DNA of 6,285 nt from an uncultured Hyphomicrobiales bacterium (GTDB lineage Bacteria; Pseudomonadota; Alphaproteobacteria; Rhizobiales; Beijerinckiaceae), in assembly GCA_903916165.1 (NCBI GenBank), contig CAIWVR010000400.1, positions 1 to 6,285 on the forward strand. The letters run 5' to 3'. Shown in pieces: positions 1 through 6,220 of the stretch (positions are counted from its first letter, which is position 1; each line of letters begins with the position of its first letter). The position numbers were made by a program, and so were the translations under genes. The notes under the pieces were generated by a model, which saw nothing but the letters and a program-made list of their open reading frames with translations, was not told the DNA's origin and searched no databases.

Positions 1-1
1 C

Positions 2-112
2 TGCAGGCCGAGCGAAACAGTTCTCGACCTGATCGAGACTTGGCCAGCAGGCCCGTTCTACAAGGAGGATGGCGCATTGCTGATCGACACGGAAGGCAAG
101 CGGGTTGGCTGA
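2..112 (+). CDS. arsC: Arsenate reductase (glutaredoxin type), C-terminal end only
   Basis: This is the 3' end of a gene that begins before the window: 36 codons and a TGA. The peptide starts CRPSETVLDLIE, continues with an FYKEDG segment and ends in DTEGKRVG. From memory this matches the C-terminus of plasmid R773-type ArsC (RLCRPSEVVLDIL, FTKEDGEKVVDEAGKRLK) in both order and spacing. ArsC reduces arsenate to arsenite in the cytoplasm with glutathione and glutaredoxin, so that arsenite can be pumped out. The catalytic N-terminal cysteine lies outside the window, so whether the gene is intact cannot be judged. The arsH fragment directly downstream supports the call, because the two genes often share an operon. 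Confidence 0.85.
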   Translation, partial: CRPSETVLDLIETWPAGPFYKEDGALLIDTEGKRVG

Positions 113-131
113 CGCCCCACAGGATAGGCCC

Positions 132-345
132 AGCCTCGATGCCGCCTGTTTCAGCAGATAAATGTGTCACAGCTGCACCCAGCACAGCGATCCACCCATC
201 CGCCGCGCATGCTCTTGCTGCATGGTTCTGTTCGCCTGCGCTCCTTCAGCAGGCGCGTCAATGAGGAGGATGCGCGGATCCTGACGCGGCTTGGGGCAGA
301 GGCCGGACCTTTGATCCCTCCGGCCTCCCGCTGCCCGATGATGCT
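132..345 (+). pseudogene. arsH: Truncated, frameshifted arsH (FMN-dependent organoarsenical oxidase)
   Basis: ArsH is a flavodoxin-fold NADPH:FMN oxidoreductase that oxidises trivalent organoarsenicals. Three reading frames must be joined to recover its N-terminal part. One gives SLDAACF (about 132-152). A second gives THPPRMLLLHGSVRLRSFSR followed by a segment ending LTRLGAEA (about 152-308). A third gives FDPSGLPLPDDA (310-345). The family pattern is HPPRILLLYGSLRxRSxSR, then a helix, then FDPxGLPLPDD; GSxRxxSxS is the FMN phosphate loop. Single-base indels near 150 and 308 explain the frame changes. Homology ends near 345, before the rest of the roughly 230-residue protein, and IS3-like sequence begins within about 40 bases. 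The gene is certainly non-functional as it stands, unless there are sequencing errors, and those would not explain the truncation. Confidence 0.75.
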
Positions 346-379
346 GGCATGGCAGGGCGTATAGCTCCCACCCATGGCC

Positions 380-763
380 ATTGCCGCAAGGTTCTGGCGT
401 CGAAGCTATCGATCACAATGGAAACGGCTGTTGTCTGGAGGCGGTCGAGGAAGCGCTTGCCCGATATGGCAAGCCGAGATCTTGAAAAAAGATCTGGGCT
501 CGCAGCTCACCAGCAACACCCTCATGGACCTGCTGCTGAAGAACGGGAGCAGGATCAGCAAGGATAGGAAAGGCACCTGGCAGGACAAATTCTTCATCGA
601 ACGGCTCTGGCAGACCATCAAATATGAGGAGGTTTATCTGCGGCCCGATGCCAAACGAGGCTTACTTCAATGGACTGCAGCCAATTCAGGGGGCGGCATA
701 ACCAAGGCAGACATCCACTTAAGGATCATCCGGAACTGTTCAAACAAACCGAACCACTTCTCT
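380..763 (+). mobile_element. Degenerate remnant of an IS3-family insertion sequence (3' part)
   Basis: The segment holds the C-terminal half of an IS3-type OrfB transposase in broken frames. After its stop come about 60 bases (702-763) that resemble the right end of such elements, including CATCCACTTAA, a CGGAACTGTTCAAACAA-like stretch and a final GAACCACTTCT. OrfA, the N-terminal half of OrfB and the left terminal inverted repeat are missing, so the element cannot move by itself. Its left edge abuts truncated arsH, which suggests that the insertion or a later deletion removed the rest of arsH. The boundaries are approximate. The terminal repeat is recalled by family resemblance and cannot be verified without a left partner. 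Confidence 0.7.
382..701 (+). pseudogene. IS3-family transposase (OrfB, rve integrase core) fragment with frameshifts and an internal deletion
   Basis: Four pieces align in order with the DDE integrase core of IS3-family OrfB. They are CRKVLASKLSITME (frame of 382), CCLEAVEEALARYGKP (frame of 429, to 476), a stretch from EILKKDLGSQLTS to FFIERLWQTIKYEEVYLR (frame of 476, to about 643), and EAYFNGLQPIQGAA with a TAA stop at 699-701. Family members read RKVLAWRLSNTME, CxEALEEALARYGKPEIFNTDQGSQFTS, then DNVFVERLWRxxKYEEVYL, and end near TPDEAYFN. The catalytic Asp of NTDQGSQ survives only as KKDLGSQ. The joint between VYLR and the PDA/EAYFN end lacks about 30 residues usually found there, including the YNxRRPHxxL motif. 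At least two frameshifts plus this deletion make it a clear pseudogene. Confidence 0.8.
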
Positions 764-1140
764 CTCGCAGGACCCCTTCAAGCGCAAGCTGCAAGAAAAT
801 GCGACCGCTCTTGTAGAACCTCCTCGGGTTGGGCCCGAAACGAGCGCACTCACCGACCGCCGACACCATCACGTTCGACTCTTGAAGATGTATGGCTAAA
901 GTTCCCGGCTCGCTGCAAGCAAGAAGGCGCATCGAATGCTCCCAAAAAGACTATGAGCCAAGGAACATGCCAAATCATAATCGAAAAACTCGACACCGTC
1001 CGCGTTGATCCTCGCTTCGCAAGCTTAAATGCGGACACCATCACGACTCACAAGGGCTCATCCAGCCCTTTCTCTCAATCAGACTGGTACAATTTTACCT
1101 CGCCAGATGGCACATTTTGTGTGCGCATATGAAAATATGG
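764..1140. other. Gene-poor spacer between IS remnant and hydrolase operon
   Basis: I see no convincing gene on either strand. The stretch from about 950 to 1140 is visibly richer in A and T than the flanking genes. An open stretch in the frame of 771 (start DPFKRKLQENATALVEPP, stop at 897-899) has plausible codons and could be the tail of an old gene, but it has no start or binding site and I do not recognise it. A 12-base direct repeat GACACCATCACG occurs at 862-873 and 1034-1045, and a short hairpin lies at 1052-1070. The region is best read as decayed or foreign DNA left by rearrangement around the insertion sequence. Confidence 0.5.
1052..1076 (+). terminator. Possible weak rho-independent terminator
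   Basis: AAGGGCT (1052-1058), a five-base loop CATCC, and AGCCCTT (1064-1070) form a 7-bp stem followed by TCTCTC. In the plus direction this has the layout of a weak intrinsic terminator. It could have ended transcription from the lost ars or insertion-sequence genes upstream. The U-tract is interrupted by cytosines and no intact gene precedes it, so it may be accidental. Confidence 0.3.
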
Positions 1141-1169
1141 GGCGTTAATTCTTGCCGGAGGTTCGATTA

Positions 1170-1197
1170 GCAGGACCTCTCGGCAGAGAGGTCCTGC
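1170..1197 (-). terminator. Perfect 12-bp hairpin, likely terminator of the hydrolase operon
   Basis: GCAGGACCTCTC (1170-1181) and GAGAGGTCCTGC (1186-1197) are perfect reverse complements around the four-base loop GGCA. The hairpin begins 15 bases beyond the stop codon of the minus-strand hydrolase operon, where a terminator is expected. On the minus strand the stem is followed by TAATCGAA, so the U-tract is poor. Termination may be inefficient or helped by Rho, or the hairpin may mainly stabilise the mRNA 3' end. On the plus strand it is followed by AAAGG and would not terminate. Confidence 0.65.
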
Positions 1198-1212
1198 AAA
1201 GGCTGCGGCTTC

Positions 1213-2538
1213 TCAGTTCGGATCGAAATAGCCAGATTCTATGTAGCGAAGGAAAGTGAAAGCCACGACCTTCGTATCCTCTTGGGTGTAAAGGTAATGG
1301 TGCAGGCCTTCGATACGGCCAATGCGATATTTGCGTGCGTAAGCTTCCATCGACTGGCGATTTCCGTCGACGACTGGCGGCGGCAAGACCTCGTCGAGCG
1401 TCCCATTTACCTCGAGAATTGGAACCTTTTTCAACTCCTCTGGAGGAAAGCTCGGCTCGAACATCGAAAGGATCAGAGCGGGCAGACCTCGCTGGCGGAC
1501 GTCAGTGGAAAGGAAATCCGAATTCCACAGCCGCAGCGCATGTTCGGTCATGGCTGAGGCGCTCAGTCCCATGGGTGCGTCCTCCGCGCCCTTGAAACGC
1601 GGGTCTTTGAGCGAACCTTTCCACCAGCGAGCCTTGGTCTCGGGATCGATATTCTTCGTATAAAAATCGAAATCATCGAGCCCGCGCTCACGCACCCGCA
1701 ACGCGCTGCGGTCGTATAAGCCGGTGAAATTGTTCGCGCGCGCAGCGCGGACGGCCGACGCAAGCGCGGTCGTGCTCATCCCCCAGCCCATATAGCCGTC
1801 AGGCAGATAATATTTGGCAAGCGTGTATATGCTGGGCCCGCCCGTCGACCAACCCCAGAAGAGCACGAGCGCATTGGCGCGATCGGAGATGGCTTTCTCC
1901 AAAGCCAGGCGATAGCCCTCGACAAAAACATTTCCTGTCGTGGCAATCATGTATTTCTGCAAGTCCGAACCGTCGCGCGGAAAGCGATAGACCGAACTGC
2001 TGGCGCTCGTGTTGCTCGCCGGCGCCTGTTGCACCAGGTAATCCGCTTCGGTCCAATGGGTCTTCTGGTCCCGGTTGAACATCGGCATGCGCTTTTCGAG
2101 CGGCACGCTCTCCCAGGAGCCATCGCCCGTCGGCGCGAGGAAATTCCACCGGCCCACACGCGTCAGAGCGACGAAGGTGACGCCGCGCTTGGCGAGCCAG
2201 GCGCCAACGCCGTCCTTGCCCTCGGCCGTCGAGACAAAGTCCATGGCATATTCGCTGCCGGGTTCCGCGCCCACGACGACCACACGTTTGCCATTGCGAA
2301 TCAGCGGCCGGTCCGGCGTCAGGGTTACCAAGACTTGCGTGAATGTGTGTCCATTGGCGACGAAATCGATGAGTTCAATATTCTGCTTGTAAGTCGTCGT
2401 CTCCGGATAATCATTGCCTGCCACGATGGCGGCGACCGTCTCCTTGGGCATTGTTCCCTTGTCGAGCGGCAAATCCCACGCGAAAGCCGGCATTGCGATG
2501 AGTACAGCCGCAGCTGCAAGCATTGTCCTTGGTTGCAT
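1213..2538 (-). CDS. Secreted alpha/beta hydrolase (serine esterase/peptidase-like), 441 aa
   Basis: A probable periplasmic serine hydrolase of unknown substrate. The N-terminus MQPRTMLAAAAVLIAMPAFA is a clear Sec signal peptide with predicted cleavage after AFA at residue 20. The nucleophile elbow is GWSTGG with Ser231, preceded by a hydrophobic strand (ALVLFWG). Candidate acid is Asp382 in NGTLDEVLPP and candidate base is His413 or His414 in EGLHHYLYTQED; these fit the order Ser-Asp-His of the alpha/beta hydrolase fold. The mature protein of about 420 residues is longer than a minimal hydrolase (about 280), with some 200 residues before the nucleophile and a lid-like stretch between Ser231 and Asp382. 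The start at 2538 is chosen because GGAGGA (2543-2548) lies four bases upstream and it begins the signal peptide. A longer open frame to 2730 overlaps the preceding gene and is not used. The upstream gene ends 13 bases before this start, so the two are probably co-transcribed. I do not recognise a named family member. Confidence 0.85.
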   Translation of the reverse strand: MQPRTMLAAAAVLIAMPAFAWDLPLDKGTMPKETVAAIVAGNDYPETTTYKQNIELIDFVANGHTFTQVLVTLTPDRPLIRNGKRVVVVGAEPGSEYAMDFVSTAEGKDGVGAWLAKRGVTFVALTRVGRWNFLAPTGDGSWESVPLEKRMPMFNRDQKTHWTEADYLVQQAPASNTSASSSVYRFPRDGSDLQKYMIATTGNVFVEGYRLALEKAISDRANALVLFWGWSTGGPSIYTLAKYYLPDGYMGWGMSTTALASAVRAARANNFTGLYDRSALRVRERGLDDFDFYTKNIDPETKARWWKGSLKDPRFKGAEDAPMGLSASAMTEHALRLWNSDFLSTDVRQRGLPALILSMFEPSFPPEELKKVPILEVNGTLDEVLPPPVVDGNRQSMEAYARKYRIGRIEGLHHYLYTQEDTKVVAFTFLRYIESGYFDPN

Positions 2539-2551
2539 CGTTTCCTCCGGT

Positions 2552-3343
2552 TCATTCAATCTCGGGCAGCAGATTTCGCTCGCGCAAAAATTCGAGCACG
2601 AAAGCGTCGAATCCTGCGGGATCTTCCAGACAGCAAGCGTGCCCCGTATCGGGCAGAACCCTGTGAATGGCCTTGGGGATGAGTTTGGCCGTCCGCTCTC
2701 CGCCCGGTCGCGAATAATCTGTCTCGCCATTGATGACGAGCACGGGCGGTTTCATCTCATGCAGGCGACCAGTCGTTCGCACGGAGTTTGCTGCTCTGAA
2801 CACCTGGGCGATGGCCTCGCCATCGAGCCGGGGTTGCCGCTCGACGTAGCGATTCAGCAAATAGGCACCGAGACGCGATTCTGAAAATTTGCGCTCCACG
2901 AGGAGATGCATGTGCTGCAAATGATAGGTGCTCAGCTCTTTGGTGTAGCCATCGATGCGATGCTGGAAGCGGTCGCTCGGCTCGCTGTTGCCGCCGACGA
3001 GAATGACCGCGTCGAACAGCTCTGGATGGTCGAGGCCCAGCAGAAGGGCGATGCTCGATCCAACGCTGCAGCCCATCAATATGGCGCTCTCGACGCCCGC
3101 ATCGCGCATGACGCCGACGACATCGTCACACATGTCCTTCAGCGTGAAGGGAGTCTGTTGCTTGACCGAGCGTCCATAGCCGCGGATATCGACGCTGATG
3201 ACCTTGAACCACGTCGAAAAATGCGCGACCTGATAGGTCCAGAGCGTATTGTCAAAAGGATTGGCGTGGACAAGCACCATGGCGGGTCCATCCCCCGCGA
3301 CCTCGTACCAGATATCGACACCATTAGAACGGCTGTAAGGCAT
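2552..3343 (-). CDS. Cytoplasmic alpha/beta-fold hydrolase, 263 aa
   Basis: A single-domain alpha/beta hydrolase of the size and layout of enol-lactonase, haloperoxidase and ring-cleavage-product hydrolase relatives. An N-terminal strand, GPAMVLVHANP (19-29), carries the oxyanion-hole region, with HAN in place of the usual HG. A VDIRGYGRS motif (51-59) is typical. The nucleophile elbow is GCSVGS with Ser93. The acid is likely Asp209 (INGETDYSRPGG) and the base His235 (PDTGHACCLEDP). No signal peptide is present, so it should act in the cytoplasm on an ester, lactone, amide or C-C bond of a small substrate; the substrate is not predictable. The ATG at 3343 is preferred because GGGGGA lies six bases upstream. 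An in-frame ATG at 3358 would add five residues but leaves no binding site. It is the first gene of a minus-strand pair with the secreted hydrolase and is divergent from the binding-protein gene. Confidence 0.9.
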   Translation of the reverse strand: MPYSRSNGVDIWYEVAGDGPAMVLVHANPFDNTLWTYQVAHFSTWFKVISVDIRGYGRSVKQQTPFTLKDMCDDVVGVMRDAGVESAILMGCSVGSSIALLLGLDHPELFDAVILVGGNSEPSDRFQHRIDGYTKELSTYHLQHMHLLVERKFSESRLGAYLLNRYVERQPRLDGEAIAQVFRAANSVRTTGRLHEMKPPVLVINGETDYSRPGGERTAKLIPKAIHRVLPDTGHACCLEDPAGFDAFVLEFLRERNLLPEIE

Positions 3344-3435
3344 GGCCAATCCCCCCATTTTGTGGAAAGCTTATCACCTCTGCCCGGTCTCACAAGCTCG
3401 GGCGTCCGTGCAATGCGTCGCGATGGAGAGCTTTC
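3344..3435. promoter_or_regulatory. Divergent promoter region between the hydrolase and binding-protein operons
   Basis: These 92 bases separate two operons read in opposite directions and must hold at least one promoter for each, or for an upstream read-through on one side. On the minus strand TTGTGA (3395-3390), 16 bases, then TAAGCT (3373-3368) is a possible but weak -35/-10 pair; it would give a leader of under 25 bases with the GGGGGA binding site at 3355-3350. No plus-strand promoter stands out. GGAGAG at 3425-3430 is the binding site for the gene at 3436. There is no obvious palindromic operator, and no regulator gene lies in the window. Confidence 0.45.
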
Positions 3436-4476
3436 ATGGGTCGCTTATCTATGATCAGGACTATGGTCGTTGGTCTCGGAGCCTCAGTTCTGATGTCACT
3501 GGGCGGACTGCAGGCGCATGCAGAAGACGCAGCAGCCTTCTACAGAGGTAATACGATCCGCTTCATCGTCGGCTCCGGCACGGGCGGGGGCTATGATCTT
3601 TTCGCGCGTCTGCTTGCGCCCCATGTCGGCGCCAGAACAGGGGCGACAGTCATCGTTGAGAACCTGCCAGGTGCCGGCGGGCTGATCGCGCTCAATCGGG
3701 AATATGTAGCGAAGCCCGACGGATTGCAGGTCATGATCGTAAATGGCGTCGCCGCCGCAATGTCGCAGATCATCGAAATGGACAGCGTGCGCTATGACCT
3801 GGCTAAATTCGGCCTGCTCGGCATTGTCAATGCCGAGCCCTGGGTTTGGCTGGTCAGCGCGCAATCAAAATATAAATCCGCACGCGAGGCGATTGATGAC
3901 GGGCAGCAGATCACCTGGGGCGGATCCGGCATTATCAGCGGCTTGTCCGACGGCGCAGCCATGACCTGCGACGCGCTTGGCCTCAAATGCCGCATAGTGA
4001 GCGGCTATCCGGGCAGCAATGAAGTCGCTATCGCACTCGGCCGGGGCGAGGTGGATGCGCTCTACGTTTCCGAACTCCCGGCGCAGAATTACGTCGCGTC
4101 CGGCCTCGGGCGCAATATTGCAGCCATGTCGCGACAGCGATTGCGCACCTTTCCGGATGTGCCGACGATTTTTGAAATTATGAAACTGACGCCGGAACAG
4201 ACGGCCAAGATAAACTTCCGCATCGCAATCGATGAACTTGGTCGCATCTTCGTCGTCCCGCCGGACACGCCTCGGGATCGGCTCGCCTATCTGCAGGGCG
4301 TTTTCCGCGATGTGATGCTGAGCCCCGAAGTCATTGCCGAGGTAGAGAAGCGCAATCTCTATATTGATTATCGCAGCCCCGCAGAGACGCAGGCGCTCAT
4401 TACGTCCATTTTCAAGGGGCTCACGCCGGAGATGCGGCGGCAGGTCAAGGACGTCGCGACTGGCAGATACAGATGA
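3436..4476 (+). CDS. Bug/TctC-family tripartite tricarboxylate transporter substrate-binding protein, 346 aa
   Basis: A periplasmic solute receptor of the Bug (TctC) family, which captures carboxylates and related small organic acids and presents them to a TctA/TctB-type membrane permease. The N-terminus has a Sec signal peptide with cleavage after AHA at about residue 29. The mature start AAFYRGNTIRFIVGSGTGGG followed by YDLFARLLAPH, then ENLPGAGGLIALN and a YVAKPDG segment, are the characteristic family motifs; the ligand loop normally reads PGGGxD and is GTGGGYD here. FVVPPDTPRDRL near residue 273 and a C-terminal helical region complete the fold. Length fits the family (about 320-330 plus a slightly long leader). 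GGAGAG (3425-3430) five bases upstream supports the ATG at 3436. It is the first gene of a plus-strand operon, with the asparaginase-like gene 26 bases downstream. No permease genes are present in the window, so the receptor is orphan or served from elsewhere. Confidence 0.9.
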   Translation: MGRLSMIRTMVVGLGASVLMSLGGLQAHAEDAAAFYRGNTIRFIVGSGTGGGYDLFARLLAPHVGARTGATVIVENLPGAGGLIALNREYVAKPDGLQVMIVNGVAAAMSQIIEMDSVRYDLAKFGLLGIVNAEPWVWLVSAQSKYKSAREAIDDGQQITWGGSGIISGLSDGAAMTCDALGLKCRIVSGYPGSNEVAIALGRGEVDALYVSELPAQNYVASGLGRNIAAMSRQRLRTFPDVPTIFEIMKLTPEQTAKINFRIAIDELGRIFVVPPDTPRDRLAYLQGVFRDVMLSPEVIAEVEKRNLYIDYRSPAETQALITSIFKGLTPEMRRQVKDVATGRYR

Positions 4477-4491
4477 CCAAATACAGGTGAC
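4467..4491 (+). repeat. Short imperfect tandem repeat at the gene junction
   Basis: ATACAGATGAC (4467-4477) and ATACAGGTGAC (4481-4491) match at 10 of 11 positions and are spaced 14 bases apart. The first copy contains the stop codon of the binding-protein gene and the second sits just before the GGAGAG binding site of the next gene. It looks like a small slippage duplication of the gene end. No function is evident. Confidence 0.5.
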
Positions 4492-4502
4492 GGAGAGATC
4501 GC

Positions 4503-6197
4503 GTGAACATAAAGCTGCGCATCGCGCATATGTCAGGGCCCACGGCAACCATACAGAACACACCTGCGCTCGTCACCTCGAACAAGGCACGCCGGGCTCA
4601 TGGCCTGACCTTGCGCGCAGGCGAGGATGGGCACCCGCTTCGCTATGATGCGTTGCGGGCACAGCGCCTTGCGGCACCCGCCAAGGTCTATGTCGAGCAA
4701 TTCTCGGCGCATCCGCTCGAAGCCGATCGCGCCGAACTCTATGCGGCCCCCGACGGCTATCTCGATCGCGATGGCAGGTATCATCGCGAGCGGCAGAACG
4801 AGAGCGACAGGCCCGTCTATGAAATCGAGCTCGATCCCAACGACGGCCTCTATCCCCTGCCCTACATGGCGCGCCAGGCGACTGGCGCGGCCTGGGAAGA
4901 AGAATGTAGCTCGCCCGATGCATCAGCCTCCGGCGCGCGCCAGGGATTTTATCCGGACGGATCTCGCACCTTCGAGGAGATTGACCGTCTCGCCCTTGGG
5001 CCGGACGGTCTCGTCGGAAAGGTCTCCGGCAAGGCTGATGTCAGATTTTTCCGCGTCCTTCCGCCAGCCGGCTACACGAAAGGCCTGTCCGGACAGATGC
5101 GAACGGACGAAGGCCAAGGCGATATTTTACCAGAGATCCGCGGACGCGACTTTTTCCCCTATAAGCCAAAACATCTCGCGGGACGGCCACCCCGGCCGGC
5201 TCTCGCGAAACTGACCAACGACGTAGCATCGATCCTTTCGTCAGGAGATTTCGACGGAGCCATCTGGACGCAAGGCAGTCCGAACATCGAGGAGATCGTT
5301 TATTGGCTGAACCTCCTCATCGATACGAAACTGCCCATCGCCTGTAACGCCGCGCACCGGCCGCATGGCGAAGCCAGCAATGACGGTGCGCGAAACATCC
5401 TCGATTCGATTGATTATGTCCGGTCGCGCATCTGGGCCGATCATGACGGAAGAAACCGGCTTGGCGTCGTCTTGATCCAGGACCAGCAGATCATCGCCGG
5501 GCGTGAGGCGGCAAAAGGCGATGCGAGGCCGGGTGGGTTCGTCGCGACGGGCAGCATAGGCGGCATTGTCGGTCAGATCACTGCTTATGGACAATTCATG
5601 TCCAAATATATCCCCGCCTACAAGCACACCTATCTATCTGACGTGCGCCTGACGGAATTGCCGGAGCGCACGCAGGCGGCAGTCATGCGCGACAAACAAA
5701 TCATCCTCACGCCAATCGAGATAACAAGGGATGGGCGGCTCCTTGAAACCGCGATTCCCTCCGTCTCAATTGTGAAGGACGGCGGGTTTTGCGAATTGGA
5801 TTGGAGTGGCGATCCGGAACTCGAACGCGATCTCATCGCCATGATCGAGCATAAATTGTCGCTCGGCTTGCTGGCGGGCCTCGTGGTGGAGGGGACCGCG
5901 CCATCGGGCAATCTGCCCTCGCCGGCGCGGATGCATCTTGTGCTGCGCGCCGCCTTTTGCGGCCTGCCAGTCGTGCGGGTCGGGCGCGGTAGCCATCAAG
6001 GGTTTGCGGATCCTCATCCATTTACAATAGCTGGATCCAATCTGACGGCCACAAAGGCGCGCATGCTGCTCATGGCCTGTCTGATGAAATTTGGGAGCCT
6101 GCCAGTCGCATCCGATCCCGATCAGCCGACGAAAGAGGAGCGGGAAAAACTTGCGGAGGCGGTACGCGCCTACCAAGCTGTTTTCGACACGCATTGA
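4503..6197 (+). CDS. Asparaginase-fold protein with altered active site and long insertion, 564 aa
   Basis: This is a divergent member of the bacterial type L-asparaginase/glutaminase family. It starts at GTG, supported by GGAGAG (4492-4497) five bases upstream; the first in-frame ATG (4530) has no binding site and would cut the first strand. The N-terminal motif, usually GGTIA, is SGPTATI (11-17) and keeps one threonine, Thr14. Motif 2, usually DGxVVTHGTDTMEET, is DGAIWTQGSPNIEEI (251-265), so the catalytic Thr-Asp pair is Ser259-Pro260. The RP and DG landmarks (CNAAHRPHGEASNDGARNIL, 281-300) and the catalytic-lysine region (AGREAAKGD, Lys338) are retained. The C-terminal domain is recognisable from GLVVEGTAPSGNLP (459-472) and TATKARMLLM (515-524). 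Usual length is about 330-350. The excess is mainly residues 40-230, between the two N-terminal motifs, and is rich in charged and aromatic residues. No signal peptide is seen. It may be an amidase, peptidase or lactam hydrolase with a rearranged active site, or a non-catalytic member; the substrate is unknown. Confidence 0.8.
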   Translation: MNIKLRIAHMSGPTATIQNTPALVTSNKARRAHGLTLRAGEDGHPLRYDALRAQRLAAPAKVYVEQFSAHPLEADRAELYAAPDGYLDRDGRYHRERQNESDRPVYEIELDPNDGLYPLPYMARQATGAAWEEECSSPDASASGARQGFYPDGSRTFEEIDRLALGPDGLVGKVSGKADVRFFRVLPPAGYTKGLSGQMRTDEGQGDILPEIRGRDFFPYKPKHLAGRPPRPALAKLTNDVASILSSGDFDGAIWTQGSPNIEEIVYWLNLLIDTKLPIACNAAHRPHGEASNDGARNILDSIDYVRSRIWADHDGRNRLGVVLIQDQQIIAGREAAKGDARPGGFVATGSIGGIVGQITAYGQFMSKYIPAYKHTYLSDVRLTELPERTQAAVMRDKQIILTPIEITRDGRLLETAIPSVSIVKDGGFCELDWSGDPELERDLIAMIEHKLSLGLLAGLVVEGTAPSGNLPSPARMHLVLRAAFCGLPVVRVGRGSHQGFADPHPFTIAGSNLTATKARMLLMACLMKFGSLPVASDPDQPTKEEREKLAEAVRAYQAVFDTH

Positions 6198-6220
6198 AAC
6201 TAAAAGGGAAGGACCCTTCC

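Noticed and set aside
1..6. The window begins exactly with CTGCAG, a PstI site
   Set aside because: It could mean the source was a cloned restriction fragment, but a six-base site at the edge may be chance and carries no biological meaning.
374..1132. Open frame of 252 codons on the plus strand
   Set aside because: Only its middle part (about 476-643) resembles a known protein, the IS3 transposase. It begins in another frame's territory and then runs through the insertion-sequence end and non-coding DNA, so it is a chance joining of a pseudogene segment and spacer.
2029..2682. 217-codon open frame on the plus strand opposite the hydrolase genes
   Set aside because: It lies entirely antisense to two well-supported genes, crosses their junction, and its arginine-rich translation shows no domain.
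2539..2730. N-terminal extension of 64 codons for the secreted hydrolase
   Set aside because: It overlaps the end of the preceding hydrolase gene in another frame, would bury the signal peptide, and the ATG at 2538 has its own good ribosome binding site.
3865..4563. 232-codon open frame on the minus strand opposite the receptor gene
   Set aside because: It is antisense to a recognisable Bug/TctC protein and has no motif of its own.
4627..5214. 195-codon plus-strand frame inside the asparaginase-like gene
   Set aside because: Its serine- and arginine-rich translation is typical of an out-of-frame shadow in GC-rich DNA. It does cover the unusual insertion region, but the main frame continues uninterrupted through it with recognisable flanking motifs.
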